A stretch of DNA of 64,000 nt from JAICXG01 sp036825615 (GCA_036825615.1 DAISXY010000006.1:1-64000), one strand, 5' to 3'. Numbered from the stretch's first letter, positions 9,400-18,621 are shown. Notes: generated by a model not told the origin, from the letters alone. Numbers and translations: made by a program.

Positions 9400-10052
9400 C
9401 TTTCCAGCTCGGTTGCGGAGATGGCGCGGAAGCGGACGCGGTCGCCCGGTTGCAGCAGCGCTGCCGGTTCGCGTTCCGGATCGAAGAGCCGCCGCGGGGT
9501 GCGGCCGATAATATTCCAGCCACCCGGCGACGACAGTGGATAAATCCCGGTCTGCGCCCCGCCAATCGCGACCGAGCCGGCCGGCACCGCCGTGCGCGGG
9601 GTCGAGCGGCGCGGCATCGCAAGCTGCGGAGGCAAACCGGCGAGGTAGGGAAATCCCGGGGTGAAACCAACGCAGCGCACCTCGTAACGGGCGCGGGTGT
9701 GCTGTTTTATCACTTCGTCAGGCGAAACCCGGCAATGTTCCGCGACCGCCGCAAGGTCGGGCCCGCAGTCGGATTCATAGCAAACCGGGATCTCGACGAG
9801 CCGCGGTTTCGTCAGGCGCGCTCCGCCACGAGCGCGGCCCCGCAAGGCTTCCCGGATTTGAGTTTCGGCGAGAACCGGGTCCGGCGGAGAACGAAAGAAG
9901 ACCCCGATACTGGCGAAAGCAGGAACGATCTCCTCGACCCCGCTCATTTCAGCGGCGGTGAGTTTGCGCGCCGCCGTGAGGACTTCGCCTAACGAATCGC
10001 CAACGCGGACAATGAATGCTGCGTCGCCCAGCGGAACGATTTCCGGCGCCAT
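9387..10052 (-). CDS. pxpB: 5-oxoprolinase subunit B (KipI family)
   Basis: 221 residues. The start PLGDAAFIVRVGDS, the middle CYESDCGPDL and GFTPGFPYLAGLP match the KipI/PxpB family. It is the first gene of the pxpB-pxpC-pxpA-permease run, only 17 bases downstream of the outer-membrane protein gene, so that gene could share its transcript. In Bacillus the homologue KipI also binds a sporulation kinase; nothing here suggests that role. Confidence 0.92.
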   Translation of the reverse strand: MAPEIVPLGDAAFIVRVGDSLGEVLTAARKLTAAEMSGVEEIVPAFASIGVFFRSPPDPVLAETQIREALRGRARGGARLTKPRLVEIPVCYESDCGPDLAAVAEHCRVSPDEVIKQHTRARYEVRCVGFTPGFPYLAGLPPQLAMPRRSTPRTAVPAGSVAIGGAQTGIYPLSSPGGWNIIGRTPRRLFDPEREPAALLQPGDRVRFRAISATELERWEA

Positions 10053-10069
10053 TTTTCCCCGGCCGCGAC

Positions 10070-10804
10070 TCAGAAGCTGAACGTCAGGCCGGTGACGAGA
10101 TGATGATTCAGCGGCGTGACTTCGATCGAGCCGCCGGGAATATCGAGCGCGCCGAGATGCGCGTAGGTGAACTTGTATTCAAACATCAGCCCCCAATGGC
10201 GGGTGAGCGCCACATCAAGCCCGGCCAGCGCCTGCACCCCGGGGCCGTGCACCTGATACTCCTGGTGAAAATTTCCGTTCACGTTGGTTTCGACGTGCGG
10301 GATGGCAAGGCCGAGGCCGACGCCAGCGTAAGGCGTGAGGTGGCCGAGAAAATCTTCGCCGCGACGGCCCGGCAGCCAGCGATAGACAATGTCGCCGAGG
10401 GCATAATTGAGCCCATGGGAAAGGCTGAACTGCTGAATGGTGTCGTTGATCGGCTCGTTCCCATTCACGGCGACTCCATCGCGCCGGCCGGTGACTTGCA
10501 CAGTGTCGCCGGTTTGGGCGTACATTTTCATGTGGAAAAACTCCGCCCCGAAACCCCAGTGCGACAGCTCGGAAGGAAACCAAAGCGCCCGCACTCCGTA
10601 ATAAGGCGGTGTCTCGAAATCGCGCCCCTCAAAGGAGACATCGTGAAAGGTCAGATCCGTCCCGCCGCGCTGGTGCAGGTCCACGTCGCCGTCCTGACTC
10701 AGCGCGACCCCGGTAAAAATCGAAAGCTGAACCTCGGCGCCCGCCGGGATGGCAAACGCGGTCATGAACAGGAAACCAGCCAGCGCCAAACGAATCATGC
10801 GCAT
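10070..10804 (-). CDS. Outer-membrane beta-barrel protein
   Basis: 244 residues from the MRMIRLAL start. The first 24 residues form a signal peptide ending in AGA. The mature part alternates polar and hydrophobic residues, with many glycines and aromatics, and ends GLTFSF, a terminal aromatic typical of outer-membrane barrels. The open frame continues upstream to 11008, but that stretch is dispersed repeat DNA and part of the next gene, so the extension is not real. Function is unknown; small barrels of this type include lipid A modifiers and stress porins. Confidence 0.8.
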   Translation of the reverse strand: MRMIRLALAGFLFMTAFAIPAGAEVQLSIFTGVALSQDGDVDLHQRGGTDLTFHDVSFEGRDFETPPYYGVRALWFPSELSHWGFGAEFFHMKMYAQTGDTVQVTGRRDGVAVNGNEPINDTIQQFSLSHGLNYALGDIVYRWLPGRRGEDFLGHLTPYAGVGLGLAIPHVETNVNGNFHQEYQVHGPGVQALAGLDVALTRHWGLMFEYKFTYAHLGALDIPGGSIEVTPLNHHLVTGLTFSF

Positions 10805-10811
10805 GGCGCCA

Positions 10812-10929
10812 CCGTCATCCTGAGCGAAGCGCAGCGAAGTCGAAGGATCCCGTGGAGAAACCGGGAAGGCAGAGAGCTGGATAGCCTCTGGAAAAACCAG
10901 CGGGATCCCTCGACTCCGCTCGGGATGAC
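10812..10929. repeat. Dispersed palindromic repeat, family A, copy 2
   Basis: Left arm GTCATCCTGAGCGAAGC to GGATCCCGTGG; right arm CGGGATCCCTCGACTCC to CGGGATGAC in reverse complement. It lies between the outer-membrane protein gene and the M28 peptidase gene, both on the minus strand, so it sits inside a potential transcript and might be processed as a hairpin. Confidence 0.85.
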
Positions 10930-10943
10930 CGTCGGCGGGTCGT

Positions 10944-12437
10944 TTAACGCGGAAGTGGTTGTTCAATGTTGGCGAGGGCATAGGCAAGAACGGCGTTGAT
11001 GGCGGCATTTTCGGCTAGCTCGTGCGGGTCGATCTTGTCAAGCGTGTCCGCCGCGGTGTGATGATAATTGAAATAGAATCGGCTGTCCTGGATCGGACTG
11101 AAATTTGGCACGCCCAGCTTGCGCAGGGGATCGATATCAGCGCCTATTTCATCGCGCATTTCAAGCAGCGGCGCGCCGGAAGAGGCCAGCACCTTGGCGA
11201 CCGGCGCGAGCATCGCCTTCACCGCTGGTTGCGCGGCGATGTAAATGCCTGACGGATGACCGGCGCCGAGATCGGTTTCGATCGCGGCGAAGTGGTTGGC
11301 GATCTCGTTCTTGTGCTCGGCCGCATAGGTTTTCCCGCCGCGCGATCCATTTTCCTCGTTCATCCACGCGATGACTCGAATGGTCCGGCGCGGTTTGAGC
11401 CCGAGTTGCCGGACGAGATTTGCGGTCTGCATCGCCACCGCCACGCCCGCCGCATCATCGATCGCGCCCGTCCCGAGATCCCAGGAATCGAGATGACCAG
11501 AGACGATCACGACCTGCTCGGGATGTTCGCTCCCTTTCAGGTCGCCGATCACATTGTAACTGACCGCATCGGGCAATTGCTGCGGCGTCAGAATCAGCTG
11601 CATCCGCACCGTTCCTTCGGCGGTAAGTTTCGCGAGCAAATCGGCATCTTCGTTCGTGACCGCGGCGGCCGGAATTTTCGGCGCGTCGGACGCGTATTGG
11701 GTCGCGCCGGTGTGGGGCAGGCGATAGGAAGCGCCCCCGACGGAACGGATCAGCGCCGCGATGGCGCCGAGCCGGGCGGCTGCGCTCGGGCCGTCGCTCC
11801 GGTAGACGACCGCCCGGCCGTAGGCGTCGCCGCCCCGGCCCTGGGCCGCGAGGCGCTGATCGAACGAATAATTGAAAAGAACGATCCTGCCCTCAACCTT
11901 CTCTTTGCCTAACGACTGCAACGAGTCGAAGTCCGGCACCACCACGACCTCGGCGCTCAAGCCGGGGCGCGGCGTGGCCACACTCCCGCCGAGCGCGGTC
12001 AGGACAATCTTCTGTTTCGTGCCGGGTGCCTGCCCCGGAAACTGCACGAGAGCGGCGGTCTCTTCCCCTCGCACCCAATGCGGCACCACCACTTTCTCGA
12101 GCTGGACCTCGAGCCCGAGCGCTTTCAATTCCCCCGCGACATACTCGACCGCCTGTTGTGCCTGGGCCGAGCCGCTCAGCCGCGGCCCAATGTTATCGCA
12201 GAGATGCGCAACCTGCCGCCAGGCGTAATCGCTTTTCAAAGCGGCATCTCTGAGTCTGTTCAAATCTGCCAGGGTCGCGGGCGAATAAAGCTCCGGGGTG
12301 GGCGAAGGAGTCGGGGAGGGCGACTCGAATTCGGTGGGAGCTTCCGGCGGTGGCGAAGGTTCGGTTTTGCCTGACGAGTGACTAACGAACGCAACCGCGG
12401 CCCCGAAACAGGCGGCAAGGAGCGCGCGAAACAGCAT
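10944..12437 (-). CDS. M28-family zinc peptidase with PA domain, exported
   Basis: About 497 residues from MLFRALLA. A signal peptide is followed by a Pro/Ser/Thr-rich linker (residues 29-52), an N-terminal cap with NIGPRLSGSAQA, a protease-associated insert, and the M28 catalytic region: GHLDSWDLGTGAIDDAAG (zinc ligands H and D), NEENGSRGG (catalytic and metal E), ETDLGAGHP and a late YHHTAADT histidine. Members are aminopeptidases or carboxypeptidases that act in the periplasm or outside. All metal ligands appear present, so it should be active. Confidence 0.9.
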   Translation of the reverse strand: MLFRALLAACFGAAVAFVSHSSGKTEPSPPPEAPTEFESPSPTPSPTPELYSPATLADLNRLRDAALKSDYAWRQVAHLCDNIGPRLSGSAQAQQAVEYVAGELKALGLEVQLEKVVVPHWVRGEETAALVQFPGQAPGTKQKIVLTALGGSVATPRPGLSAEVVVVPDFDSLQSLGKEKVEGRIVLFNYSFDQRLAAQGRGGDAYGRAVVYRSDGPSAAARLGAIAALIRSVGGASYRLPHTGATQYASDAPKIPAAAVTNEDADLLAKLTAEGTVRMQLILTPQQLPDAVSYNVIGDLKGSEHPEQVVIVSGHLDSWDLGTGAIDDAAGVAVAMQTANLVRQLGLKPRRTIRVIAWMNEENGSRGGKTYAAEHKNEIANHFAAIETDLGAGHPSGIYIAAQPAVKAMLAPVAKVLASSGAPLLEMRDEIGADIDPLRKLGVPNFSPIQDSRFYFNYHHTAADTLDKIDPHELAENAAINAVLAYALANIEQPLPR

Positions 12438-12466
12438 GTCGCATTTTGTCCAGAATCGGTGCGATC

Positions 12467-13279
12467 TCAATTCTCCGGCTCAACCGTCCTTGGCTGCAAT
12501 TTCGGGTCCACCGCCGCGGTCCACGATTCGACATCGGCCGCGCTCATGCCCGAGCCGGGATCGAGCCGCGGATCACGGAAGCTGCCGTCACCGATATCAG
12601 TCAGAAACTGGGTGCGGGAAAGGAGCGGACCACGACAGAGTGGCGGGTTGCCGGTGGCCGGATCTTCCCGGGAAAGCCGGCCTAACAATTCCGTCAGCAC
12701 CCGCTTGGGAATGCGCCCCTGTTCGGTCGGATAAATGTACCCGAAGAGAATGAGATGGCTGAGGAGGACACGCCAGTTTTCCCCGAAGCGCCGGAAAAGA
12801 TGATCCCAGTCGAGCTGGGGCGCGCAATGGAAAAGGAGATGGGCCACGTCCGCGCCGTCGTAGCGCTCACGTTCCATGATGAAGGCTTTCATCCAGATCA
12901 TCTCCTCCGGCGGACTCAACCAGGTCGTTAGGCCAAAGACTTCCGCTTCGGGCGCGCGTTCGAACCAGAGGTCGTCAACCGGGCAAATCCCGTTGCCGGA
13001 GGAGAAAATAATATCGATCGACTCGTCGTCATGAAAGGCTTTCCCGAGCCAGTGAGGAAAGCTGTTTTCGGCGCGATAACCGGCGCGGCGAAAGACCTCG
13101 AGCGCATTCTCATAATCGGCTTGCCTGACGAAAATATCGAAGTCCTTCGTGTGCCGCGCGATCCCGGTGTAAACGCAGAAGGCATAGGCGCCGCCGAGCA
13201 GAAAGGGCACCTGCGCGTCGAGCAGGAGTTCCATGCTCCGGCGGTAAAAGTTGTTTGCCGCGCTCTCCGGTTCGCTCAT
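12467..13279 (-). CDS. Nucleotidyltransferase-fold protein
   Basis: 270 residues. LLGGAYAFCVYTGIARHTKD followed by FDIFV carries the GG...RxTxDxD core of the minimal nucleotidyltransferase fold seen in antitoxin-like and tRNA-modifying families. The later ERYDGADVAHLL segment is common in the same group. The substrate is unknown. The stop lies 29 bases upstream of the M28 start on the same strand. It diverges from the phosphoesterase gene with a 53-base gap that must contain both promoters. Confidence 0.7.
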   Translation of the reverse strand: MSEPESAANNFYRRSMELLLDAQVPFLLGGAYAFCVYTGIARHTKDFDIFVRQADYENALEVFRRAGYRAENSFPHWLGKAFHDDESIDIIFSSGNGICPVDDLWFERAPEAEVFGLTTWLSPPEEMIWMKAFIMERERYDGADVAHLLFHCAPQLDWDHLFRRFGENWRVLLSHLILFGYIYPTEQGRIPKRVLTELLGRLSREDPATGNPPLCRGPLLSRTQFLTDIGDGSFRDPRLDPGSGMSAADVESWTAAVDPKLQPRTVEPEN

Positions 13280-13332
13280 CGTCTCACCGCTAAAACGACC
13301 GATCGTCCCCAGGCAGCCGTTATTATTTCAGG

Positions 13333-14046
13333 ATGGCAACACTTCGCGTCGCCGCGCTCGCGGACATTCATTACGGGAAGCATTCGCGCGGCGAGTTGCA
13401 TGATGTTTTTGCTGACATTTCGCATCAGGCCGACGTCCTGCTCCTCTGCGGCGATTTGACGGATTACGGGCTGGCCGAGGAAGCCGAGCAGCTCGCGCTC
13501 GATCTGCGGGCGGCGGTGCACGTCCCAATGATCGGAGTGCTCGGGAATCACGATTTCGAATGCGGGGAAGAAAAACTCGTCCGGCAAATCCTCGAGGAAG
13601 CTGGCGTAACCATGCTCGACGGAGAGGCGATCGAGGTCCAGGGAGTCGGTTTTGCCGGGGTCTGTGGCTTCGGCGGCGGCTTTGGCCGGCGCATGCTCAA
13701 CGCCTGGGGCGAGCCGCTGATCAAGCAGTTCGTGAAGGAAGCGCTCGACCATGCGCTGCGGCTGGAGCAGGCCTTGGGGAAACTGGCCACCGAGCGCCGG
13801 GTCGCGGTCCTACATTACTCGCCCATCCGCGCCACCGTCATCGGCGAGGATCCGGAAATCTTTCCCTTCCTCGGCTCCAGCCGGCTCGAGGAACCGATCA
13901 ATCGCTTTCGGCTCAGCGCCGTTTTCCACGGCCACGCCCACGGCGGGACGCTCGAGGCGAAAACGAGCACCGGGATTCCGGTTTACAACGTCTCCCTTCC
14001 GGTGCTGCGCAAAACCGGCGCCTCCTTTCGCATCGTCGAGGTGTAA
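13333..14046 (+). CDS. Calcineurin-like metallophosphoesterase
   Basis: 237 residues with the ordered metal-binding motifs of the superfamily: ADIHYG near the N-terminus, CGDLTDYG, GVLGNHDFE, LHYSP and GHAHGG. These bind two metal ions and cleave a phosphoester; the substrate cannot be inferred. The gene ends 46 bases before purC on the same strand. Confidence 0.9.
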   Translation: MATLRVAALADIHYGKHSRGELHDVFADISHQADVLLLCGDLTDYGLAEEAEQLALDLRAAVHVPMIGVLGNHDFECGEEKLVRQILEEAGVTMLDGEAIEVQGVGFAGVCGFGGGFGRRMLNAWGEPLIKQFVKEALDHALRLEQALGKLATERRVAVLHYSPIRATVIGEDPEIFPFLGSSRLEEPINRFRLSAVFHGHAHGGTLEAKTSTGIPVYNVSLPVLRKTGASFRIVEV

Positions 14047-14091
14047 TTGACCGCCGGGGCAGATTCGCGATTAGATTGTGCTCCACGCGCC

Positions 14092-14985
14092 ATGCCTAAC
14101 GAAACCGTCGTCGCGCTCGAACTGCCCGGCCTAACGAAGCTGCGCAGCGGCAAGGTGCGCGAGGTGTTCGACCTCGGCGACACTCTGCTCTTCGTCGCGA
14201 CCGACCGGCTCTCCGCCTTCGATGTCGTGCTGCCCGACCCCATTCCCGACAAGGGCGCGGTCCTGAACCAGATCTCGGCTTTCTGGTTCGAGAAGTTTGC
14301 TGAGATACCGAATCATTTCGTGACCGCGGATTTCGCCAAGTTCCCATCAGAATTGCAGCCGCATCGAAAACAGCTCGCCGGCCGTTCCATGATTGTGCGC
14401 AAAACCAAACCGCTCCCGGTCGAGTGTGTTGTCCGCGGTTATCTCGCCGGCTCGGGCTGGAAAGATTACCAGGCCACCGGGGCAGTTTGCGGGCATAAAC
14501 TTCCCGCCGGCCTGCAACTCGCCTCCGAGCTGCCCGAGCCCATCTTTACTCCTTCGACCAAGAATGAGGCAGGCCATGACCTGAACATTGATTGGGCGCA
14601 ATGCTGCAACATGATCGGTCGGGGAAACGCGGAGCGCGTCCGCGAGCGCAGCCTGGAAATTTATGGCGCGGGCAAGCGCCACGCCGCCTACTGCGGGATC
14701 ATCGTCGCCGACACAAAATTCGAATTTGGCCTAACGAGCAAAGGCGAGCTCCTCCTCATTGATGAATGTCTTACTCCCGATTCCTCACGATTCTGGCCGG
14801 CAGAGAGTTATGCCCCGGGAATAAGTCCGCCAAGCTTCGACAAACAATTCGTCCGCGACTATCTCGAGACCCTGGACTGGGACAAAACCTACCCGGGACC
14901 GAACTTACCTAAGGAAATAATCGAAAAGACCTCGGCGAAATACCGGGAGGCCTTCCAGTGCCTCACCGGGCAACGGCTCAAATAG
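14092..14985 (+). CDS. purC: Phosphoribosylaminoimidazole-succinocarboxamide synthase
   Basis: 297 residues. SGKVREVFDLGDTLLFVATD at the N-terminus binds ATP; DRLSAFDVVLPDPIPDKG, ECVVRGYLAGSGW, KNEAGHDLNI and DECLTPDSSRFW are the SAICAR synthase signatures. It joins aspartate to CAIR in purine synthesis. A TTG at 14047 is possible, but the ATG at 14092 fits the family. The second to fourth codons are CCT AAC GAA, so the octamer CCTAACGA lies directly behind the start codon. Confidence 0.95.
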   Translation: MPNETVVALELPGLTKLRSGKVREVFDLGDTLLFVATDRLSAFDVVLPDPIPDKGAVLNQISAFWFEKFAEIPNHFVTADFAKFPSELQPHRKQLAGRSMIVRKTKPLPVECVVRGYLAGSGWKDYQATGAVCGHKLPAGLQLASELPEPIFTPSTKNEAGHDLNIDWAQCCNMIGRGNAERVRERSLEIYGAGKRHAAYCGIIVADTKFEFGLTSKGELLLIDECLTPDSSRFWPAESYAPGISPPSFDKQFVRDYLETLDWDKTYPGPNLPKEIIEKTSAKYREAFQCLTGQRLK

Positions 14986-14986
14986 G

Positions 14987-15071
14987 CCGTCATTCCGAGC
15001 AAAGTCGAGGAATCCCGTGGTGCTGGCTTGAAGATTACGCGCGGGGATGCGTCGACTCCGCTGCGCTTCCT
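14987..15071. repeat. Dispersed palindromic repeat, family A, copy 3 (short)
   Basis: GTCATTCCGAGCAAAGTCGA with AATCCCGTGG forms the left arm; GTCGACTCCGCTGCGCTTCC remains of the right arm. This copy is shorter and more decayed than the others. It lies between the convergent purC and mdh genes, where a bidirectional terminator is expected. Confidence 0.75.
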
Positions 15072-15082
15072 TAGGAAGACAC

Positions 15083-16066
15083 TTACCGAAGCAATTCGCT
15101 CACGAGCGACTTTTCTTCCTTCAGCTCGTTGACCGAGGCGTCGATTTTTGCCCGGCTGAAATCATTGAGGGGAACATTTGGCATGATCTCCCTTTTGCCG
15201 CCTTGGACGCGGACCGGGAAGGAACTGATCAGGCCCTGCTCGACTTCGTAGCTGCCGTCGGAGCAGAGCGCAACGCTGTGCCAGTTTCCAGCCTCGGTGT
15301 CGTTCGTTAGGCTGCGGACGGTGTCGACGACGGCGTTGGCGGCGGAGGCGGCGGAGGACGAACCGCGCGCCTTGATCACCGCGGCCCCGCGCTGTTGCAC
15401 GGTCGGGATAAAGATTTCCTTCAGCCATTTCTCGTCGCCGATTACTTCGGCAGCGGATTTGCCGTTGATCTTCGCGTTGTAGAAATCGGGATACTGGGTC
15501 GAGGAATGGTTGCCCCAGATCGTCATGTTGGTGACGGCTGTGATGTGGACTCCGGCTTTCTGAGCCAGCTGGGCGCGGGCGCGGTTTTCATCGAGCCGGG
15601 TCATGGCGAACCAGCGATCGTTAGGCACGTCCTTCGCGTTGTTCATCGCGATCAGGCAATTGGTGTTGCAGGGATTGCCGACGACCAGGACGCGGACGTC
15701 GCTGGCGGCGTTTTTCGCGATCGCCTTTCCCTGGCCGATGAAAATCTTGCCGTTGATGCCTAACAAATCGCTCCGCTCCATCCCGGCCTTGCGCGGAACG
15801 CTCCCGACGAGGAGGGCCCAATTCACCCCGCGGAAACCTTCGTCGAGATCAGCCGTTGGGGTGATCCCTTTGAGAAGCGGGAAAGCACAATCGTGCAATT
15901 CCATCACGACGCCGTCGAGCGCGCCCAGCACCTGCGGAATTTCGATGAGCGACAATTCCACCGGCTGCTCCAGTCCGAACATCGAGCCGGAAGCGATGCG
16001 AAAAAGAAGCGCGTATCCGATCTGACCGGCCGCGCCGGTGATGGCAACTTTGATGGGCGAATTCAT
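15083..16066 (-). CDS. mdh: Malate dehydrogenase
   Basis: 327 residues, the length of the cytosolic/actinobacterial-type enzyme. ITGAAGQIGYALLFRIASG is the NAD-binding loop; VPRKAGMERSDLL carries the substrate arginines; MTRLDENRA and the catalytic TIWGNHSSTQYPD histidine follow. It interconverts malate and oxaloacetate in the citric acid cycle. It is monocistronic by position, flanked by palindromic repeats on both sides. Confidence 0.96.
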   Translation of the reverse strand: MNSPIKVAITGAAGQIGYALLFRIASGSMFGLEQPVELSLIEIPQVLGALDGVVMELHDCAFPLLKGITPTADLDEGFRGVNWALLVGSVPRKAGMERSDLLGINGKIFIGQGKAIAKNAASDVRVLVVGNPCNTNCLIAMNNAKDVPNDRWFAMTRLDENRARAQLAQKAGVHITAVTNMTIWGNHSSTQYPDFYNAKINGKSAAEVIGDEKWLKEIFIPTVQQRGAAVIKARGSSSAASAANAVVDTVRSLTNDTEAGNWHSVALCSDGSYEVEQGLISSFPVRVQGGKREIMPNVPLNDFSRAKIDASVNELKEEKSLVSELLR

Positions 16067-16094
16067 GATTTCTTTTAACTGCGGAAACCGCTCT

Positions 16095-16272
16095 TGTCAT
16101 CCCGAGCGGAGTCGAGGGATCGCGACCTGTAATCGAGCAGGCCCGACCGAAAGTTCTCAAAACCACTCCTGCAGGAGTTGCGGCCCTCGTTGGAGAATCG
16201 ATTCCGCGGAAGCCGGCGTTCAGGTCAATCCGCGGGATCCTTCGACTGCGCTGCGCTCCGCTCAGGATGACC
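16095..16272. repeat. Dispersed palindromic repeat, family A, copy 4
   Basis: Left arm GTCATCCCGAGCGGAGTCGA; right arm GCGGGATCCTTCGACTGCG to CTCAGGATGAC, with about 100 bases of unrelated centre. The right arm overlaps the 3' end of malQ, and the malQ frame reads through it, adding a repeat-encoded C-terminal tail. Confidence 0.85.
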
Positions 16273-17949
16273 GGTGCGGCCGCTCTTCTCCAGGAGTTCG
16301 TGCACGAGGTGCAGCTGTCGTTTGAGGGCGTGGCCGCGCCCGAGCTTTGAAACAGTCGTGTGCAGGCGGCGCGTCCAGTTGGAGGCGGCAGCCGTCCCGG
16401 GCACATTGAACCGCTCCTTGCGCCCGAGCAGGTCGGTGATCATGACGACCGCGATCCAGGAGTTGCAGCGGAAAAGGGCCTCGAAGATTCGGGGATAAAA
16501 ATCGCGCAGGTAATCCATCGAATCGTTAGGCATGAAGCCGGCGAACTCCCCGATCTTGGCCAAATCGTGCCGCGCCTGATCGGCGTGCTCGCCATTTCCA
16601 AAGGCCGTCTCCCAGAGCGCGCGGATCGGCTGGTGATCATGGGTGGCGTAAGTCGCGACTGAGAGCCGCTCGTACTGGCTGCCGGGAATCGAGCGCTGGT
16701 CGGGATAATTTTCCCATTGCGGAATCTTGAAGCCGGCGATGCCTAACGACCGCAGGCTCGGTCGCACATAATCCGGCACCGTGCCGAGATCTTCGCCGAC
16801 CACTCGCGTTTCACCCGCTTCCTCGAGCACGACGCGGAGGTATTCCTCGCCCTCCCGCTGGTTGGCATGGCAATGCTCCGGGCTGCGGTCATCGCGCGGG
16901 ATGAAATGCGGCGCGCGACCGCCGGTGCGAGCCAGCATTTCCTCCTGGCTCAGCGGCAGAAATTCCTGATTACGTTCCGGCCGCCATGGGAAGCCATAGA
17001 TGCGGTAGAAGCCAAGCACGTGATCGATCCGGAAGAGGTGGAAGATTTCTTTCACCCCTTCGACCCGCTCGCGCCACCACTCGAAATTGTGGCGGCGCAT
17101 TTCCGCCCAGTGATAAATCGGGATGCCCCAGTTCTGGCCCCATTTGCGGGTGAATTTGTCGTCCTTGAAATAGGGCTCGGGCGGGGCGCCTCCCGACCAG
17201 TCGAGCGCGAAGTGCTCCGGGTGCGCGAAGACATCGGCGCTGTAGTAGCTCACCCCAAAAGGGATATCGCCCATCAGCGCGACGCCCTCTTGCGCGGCGA
17301 ACGCCTTCACCGCCCGCCATTGTTCGTGCGCGACCCATTGCACATAACGAAAGAACTGGCGGCGCTGCTCGACCAGGGCGCGTTCGCTCTCACCTAACGA
17401 GTAAAGCCAGTCGCGGGCGGTTTCCATGCTGTTCTGCGGCCAGTTATCCCAGGTCTCGCGCTCGCCGTTTCGCTCCATCAGAACTCGGAAGAGGGTGTAA
17501 TCGTCGAGCCAGGCCTGCTCGCTTTTGCAGAAGAAAACGAAGCGCTCGTCAGGCGCGCGGCGCTGGAAGAGGGCGAAGGCGCGCTCGAGCAGTTTTTTCT
17601 TCAGGGGCTTGACCAGCTCATAGCGCACGTTGCCGTGCCGCAGCTTTGTCAGATCGAGGTCGCTGATCACATCGCTAAAAATTTCTTCCGACAAATCCTG
17701 GGGCGACCCGGGGGCAAGATGGAGCGTCGTGGGCTCGATCGCGCGCGCGCTGATCGCGTTATAGGGGCTGTGGTCGCCGCCGGTTTCATTAATTGGCAGC
17801 ATTTGCACGAGTCGAAAGCCGAGCCGGCGCGCCCACCCGATGAACTGGCGCAACCCTTCAAGGTCGCCGACGCCGAGATCGTCTTCAGTGCGAAGGGCAA
17901 AGAGCGGAGCGAGCAGGCCCGCAATGCGATCTTCAGGCGAAAGCTTCAT
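16225..17949 (-). CDS. malQ: 4-alpha-glucanotransferase (amylomaltase, GH77)
   Basis: 574 residues. Family motifs appear in order: QMLPINETGGDHSPY, GDIPFGVSYYSADV, FRIDHVLGFYRIYGFPW (nucleophile Asp), VVGEDLGTVPDYV (acid/base Glu) and YATHDHQPIRALW. The enzyme transfers maltooligosaccharide units in glycogen or maltodextrin metabolism. The last 16 or so residues (GHPERSAAQSKDPAD) are encoded by a dispersed repeat arm, so the original stop was probably lost when the repeat landed there. The start is set by MKLSPEDRIAGLLAPLFALR. Confidence 0.94.
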   Translation of the reverse strand: MKLSPEDRIAGLLAPLFALRTEDDLGVGDLEGLRQFIGWARRLGFRLVQMLPINETGGDHSPYNAISARAIEPTTLHLAPGSPQDLSEEIFSDVISDLDLTKLRHGNVRYELVKPLKKKLLERAFALFQRRAPDERFVFFCKSEQAWLDDYTLFRVLMERNGERETWDNWPQNSMETARDWLYSLGESERALVEQRRQFFRYVQWVAHEQWRAVKAFAAQEGVALMGDIPFGVSYYSADVFAHPEHFALDWSGGAPPEPYFKDDKFTRKWGQNWGIPIYHWAEMRRHNFEWWRERVEGVKEIFHLFRIDHVLGFYRIYGFPWRPERNQEFLPLSQEEMLARTGGRAPHFIPRDDRSPEHCHANQREGEEYLRVVLEEAGETRVVGEDLGTVPDYVRPSLRSLGIAGFKIPQWENYPDQRSIPGSQYERLSVATYATHDHQPIRALWETAFGNGEHADQARHDLAKIGEFAGFMPNDSMDYLRDFYPRIFEALFRCNSWIAVVMITDLLGRKERFNVPGTAAASNWTRRLHTTVSKLGRGHALKRQLHLVHELLEKSGRTGHPERSAAQSKDPAD

Positions 17950-17981
17950 GAGCCACGGGTGGACATGGATGAAACACGGAT

Positions 17982-18386
17982 TCAGAAGACCATCCGTTTG
18001 TAGGCAAGTTTTGTTCTGCCAAAATTCAGGATGAGTCCGAGTCTGGGTCCGGTTGCCTTCAGCTCGTTGAGTAACTGTGCTTCGTCGCGCTTATCGTACT
18101 CGGGCGCGACTTTGCCTTCTACCATTACGCAGTCGTCCACAACGAGATCCGCCAGGTAATCGCCCACGATCACGCCCTTGCAGAGAACCTGGATCCGCTT
18201 TTCCAGGTCTGCCTTGGCGCCGCGGCGGAGAAGCTCGACTTGCAGAGCGCGTTGATAGACCCGCTCAAGAAAACCATAGCCGAGCTGTTGGTGCACCTCG
18301 AAGGCAGCCCCGATGATCTTTTCTGTCGTTTCGCGATGCAGAAGATGATTCGGATGAAATTGCTCCACTCTTAGTCCGTGTTCCAT
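17982..18386 (-). CDS. GxxExxY family protein
   Basis: 134 residues from MEHGLRVEQF; the frame is open further upstream but without family similarity. GYGFLERVYQRAL carries the name-giving G-E-Y pattern, and VGDYLADLVVDDCVMVEGK carries the D and ExK spacing of a PD-(D/E)XK nuclease-like core. ELKATGPRLGLILNFG ends the domain. The biological role of this widespread small family is unknown. Both flanks carry copies of an ACACGGAT word, which suggests a mobile or duplicated cassette. Confidence 0.85.
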   Translation of the reverse strand: MEHGLRVEQFHPNHLLHRETTEKIIGAAFEVHQQLGYGFLERVYQRALQVELLRRGAKADLEKRIQVLCKGVIVGDYLADLVVDDCVMVEGKVAPEYDKRDEAQLLNELKATGPRLGLILNFGRTKLAYKRMVF

Positions 18387-18405
18387 CCGTGTTAATCCGT
18401 GGCTG
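18363..18405. repeat. ACACGGAT-type repeat at the GxxExxY gene
   Basis: On the minus strand this reads CCACGGATTAACACGGATGG followed by AACACGGACT, with ACACGGAT-like words repeated at close spacing. A similar GAAACACGGATTCAG lies at 17974-17988, beyond the other end of the gene. The repeat overlaps the first codons of the GxxExxY gene. Confidence 0.55.
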
Positions 18406-18557
18406 AAAGAAAATGAATTCGCGACTGCCGGTCTGATCGGTCCTGACCAGTTGTTCTCCATTGCCCGTCGAAATTGCAACCGTGAATCGCGCATCCACGG
18501 CGCAGCGCAAACGCGAACCCCGAAGGTGAAGAGGCGAGCCGCAGCGAGAGCGCGCAT

Positions 18558-18582
18558 TTGGAGCCGGCCCGCCCTCGGGCCG
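18558..18582. repeat. GC hairpin repeat, family B, short copy
   Basis: TTGGAGCCGGCCCGCCCTCG followed by GGCCG; the ends can pair. It shares the GGAGCCGG..GCCCTCG core with copies at 19552, 21522 and 52036. It lies in the leader of the sterol-desaturase-family gene. Confidence 0.6.
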
Positions 18583-18621
18583 CTCGGCCGGGACTTCACA
18601 AAGGGCCCGCGCGAAGTCGGG

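Noticed and set aside
10805..11008. N-terminal extension of the outer-membrane barrel gene
   Set aside because: It runs through a dispersed palindromic repeat and into the M28 gene; the signal peptide starts at 10804.
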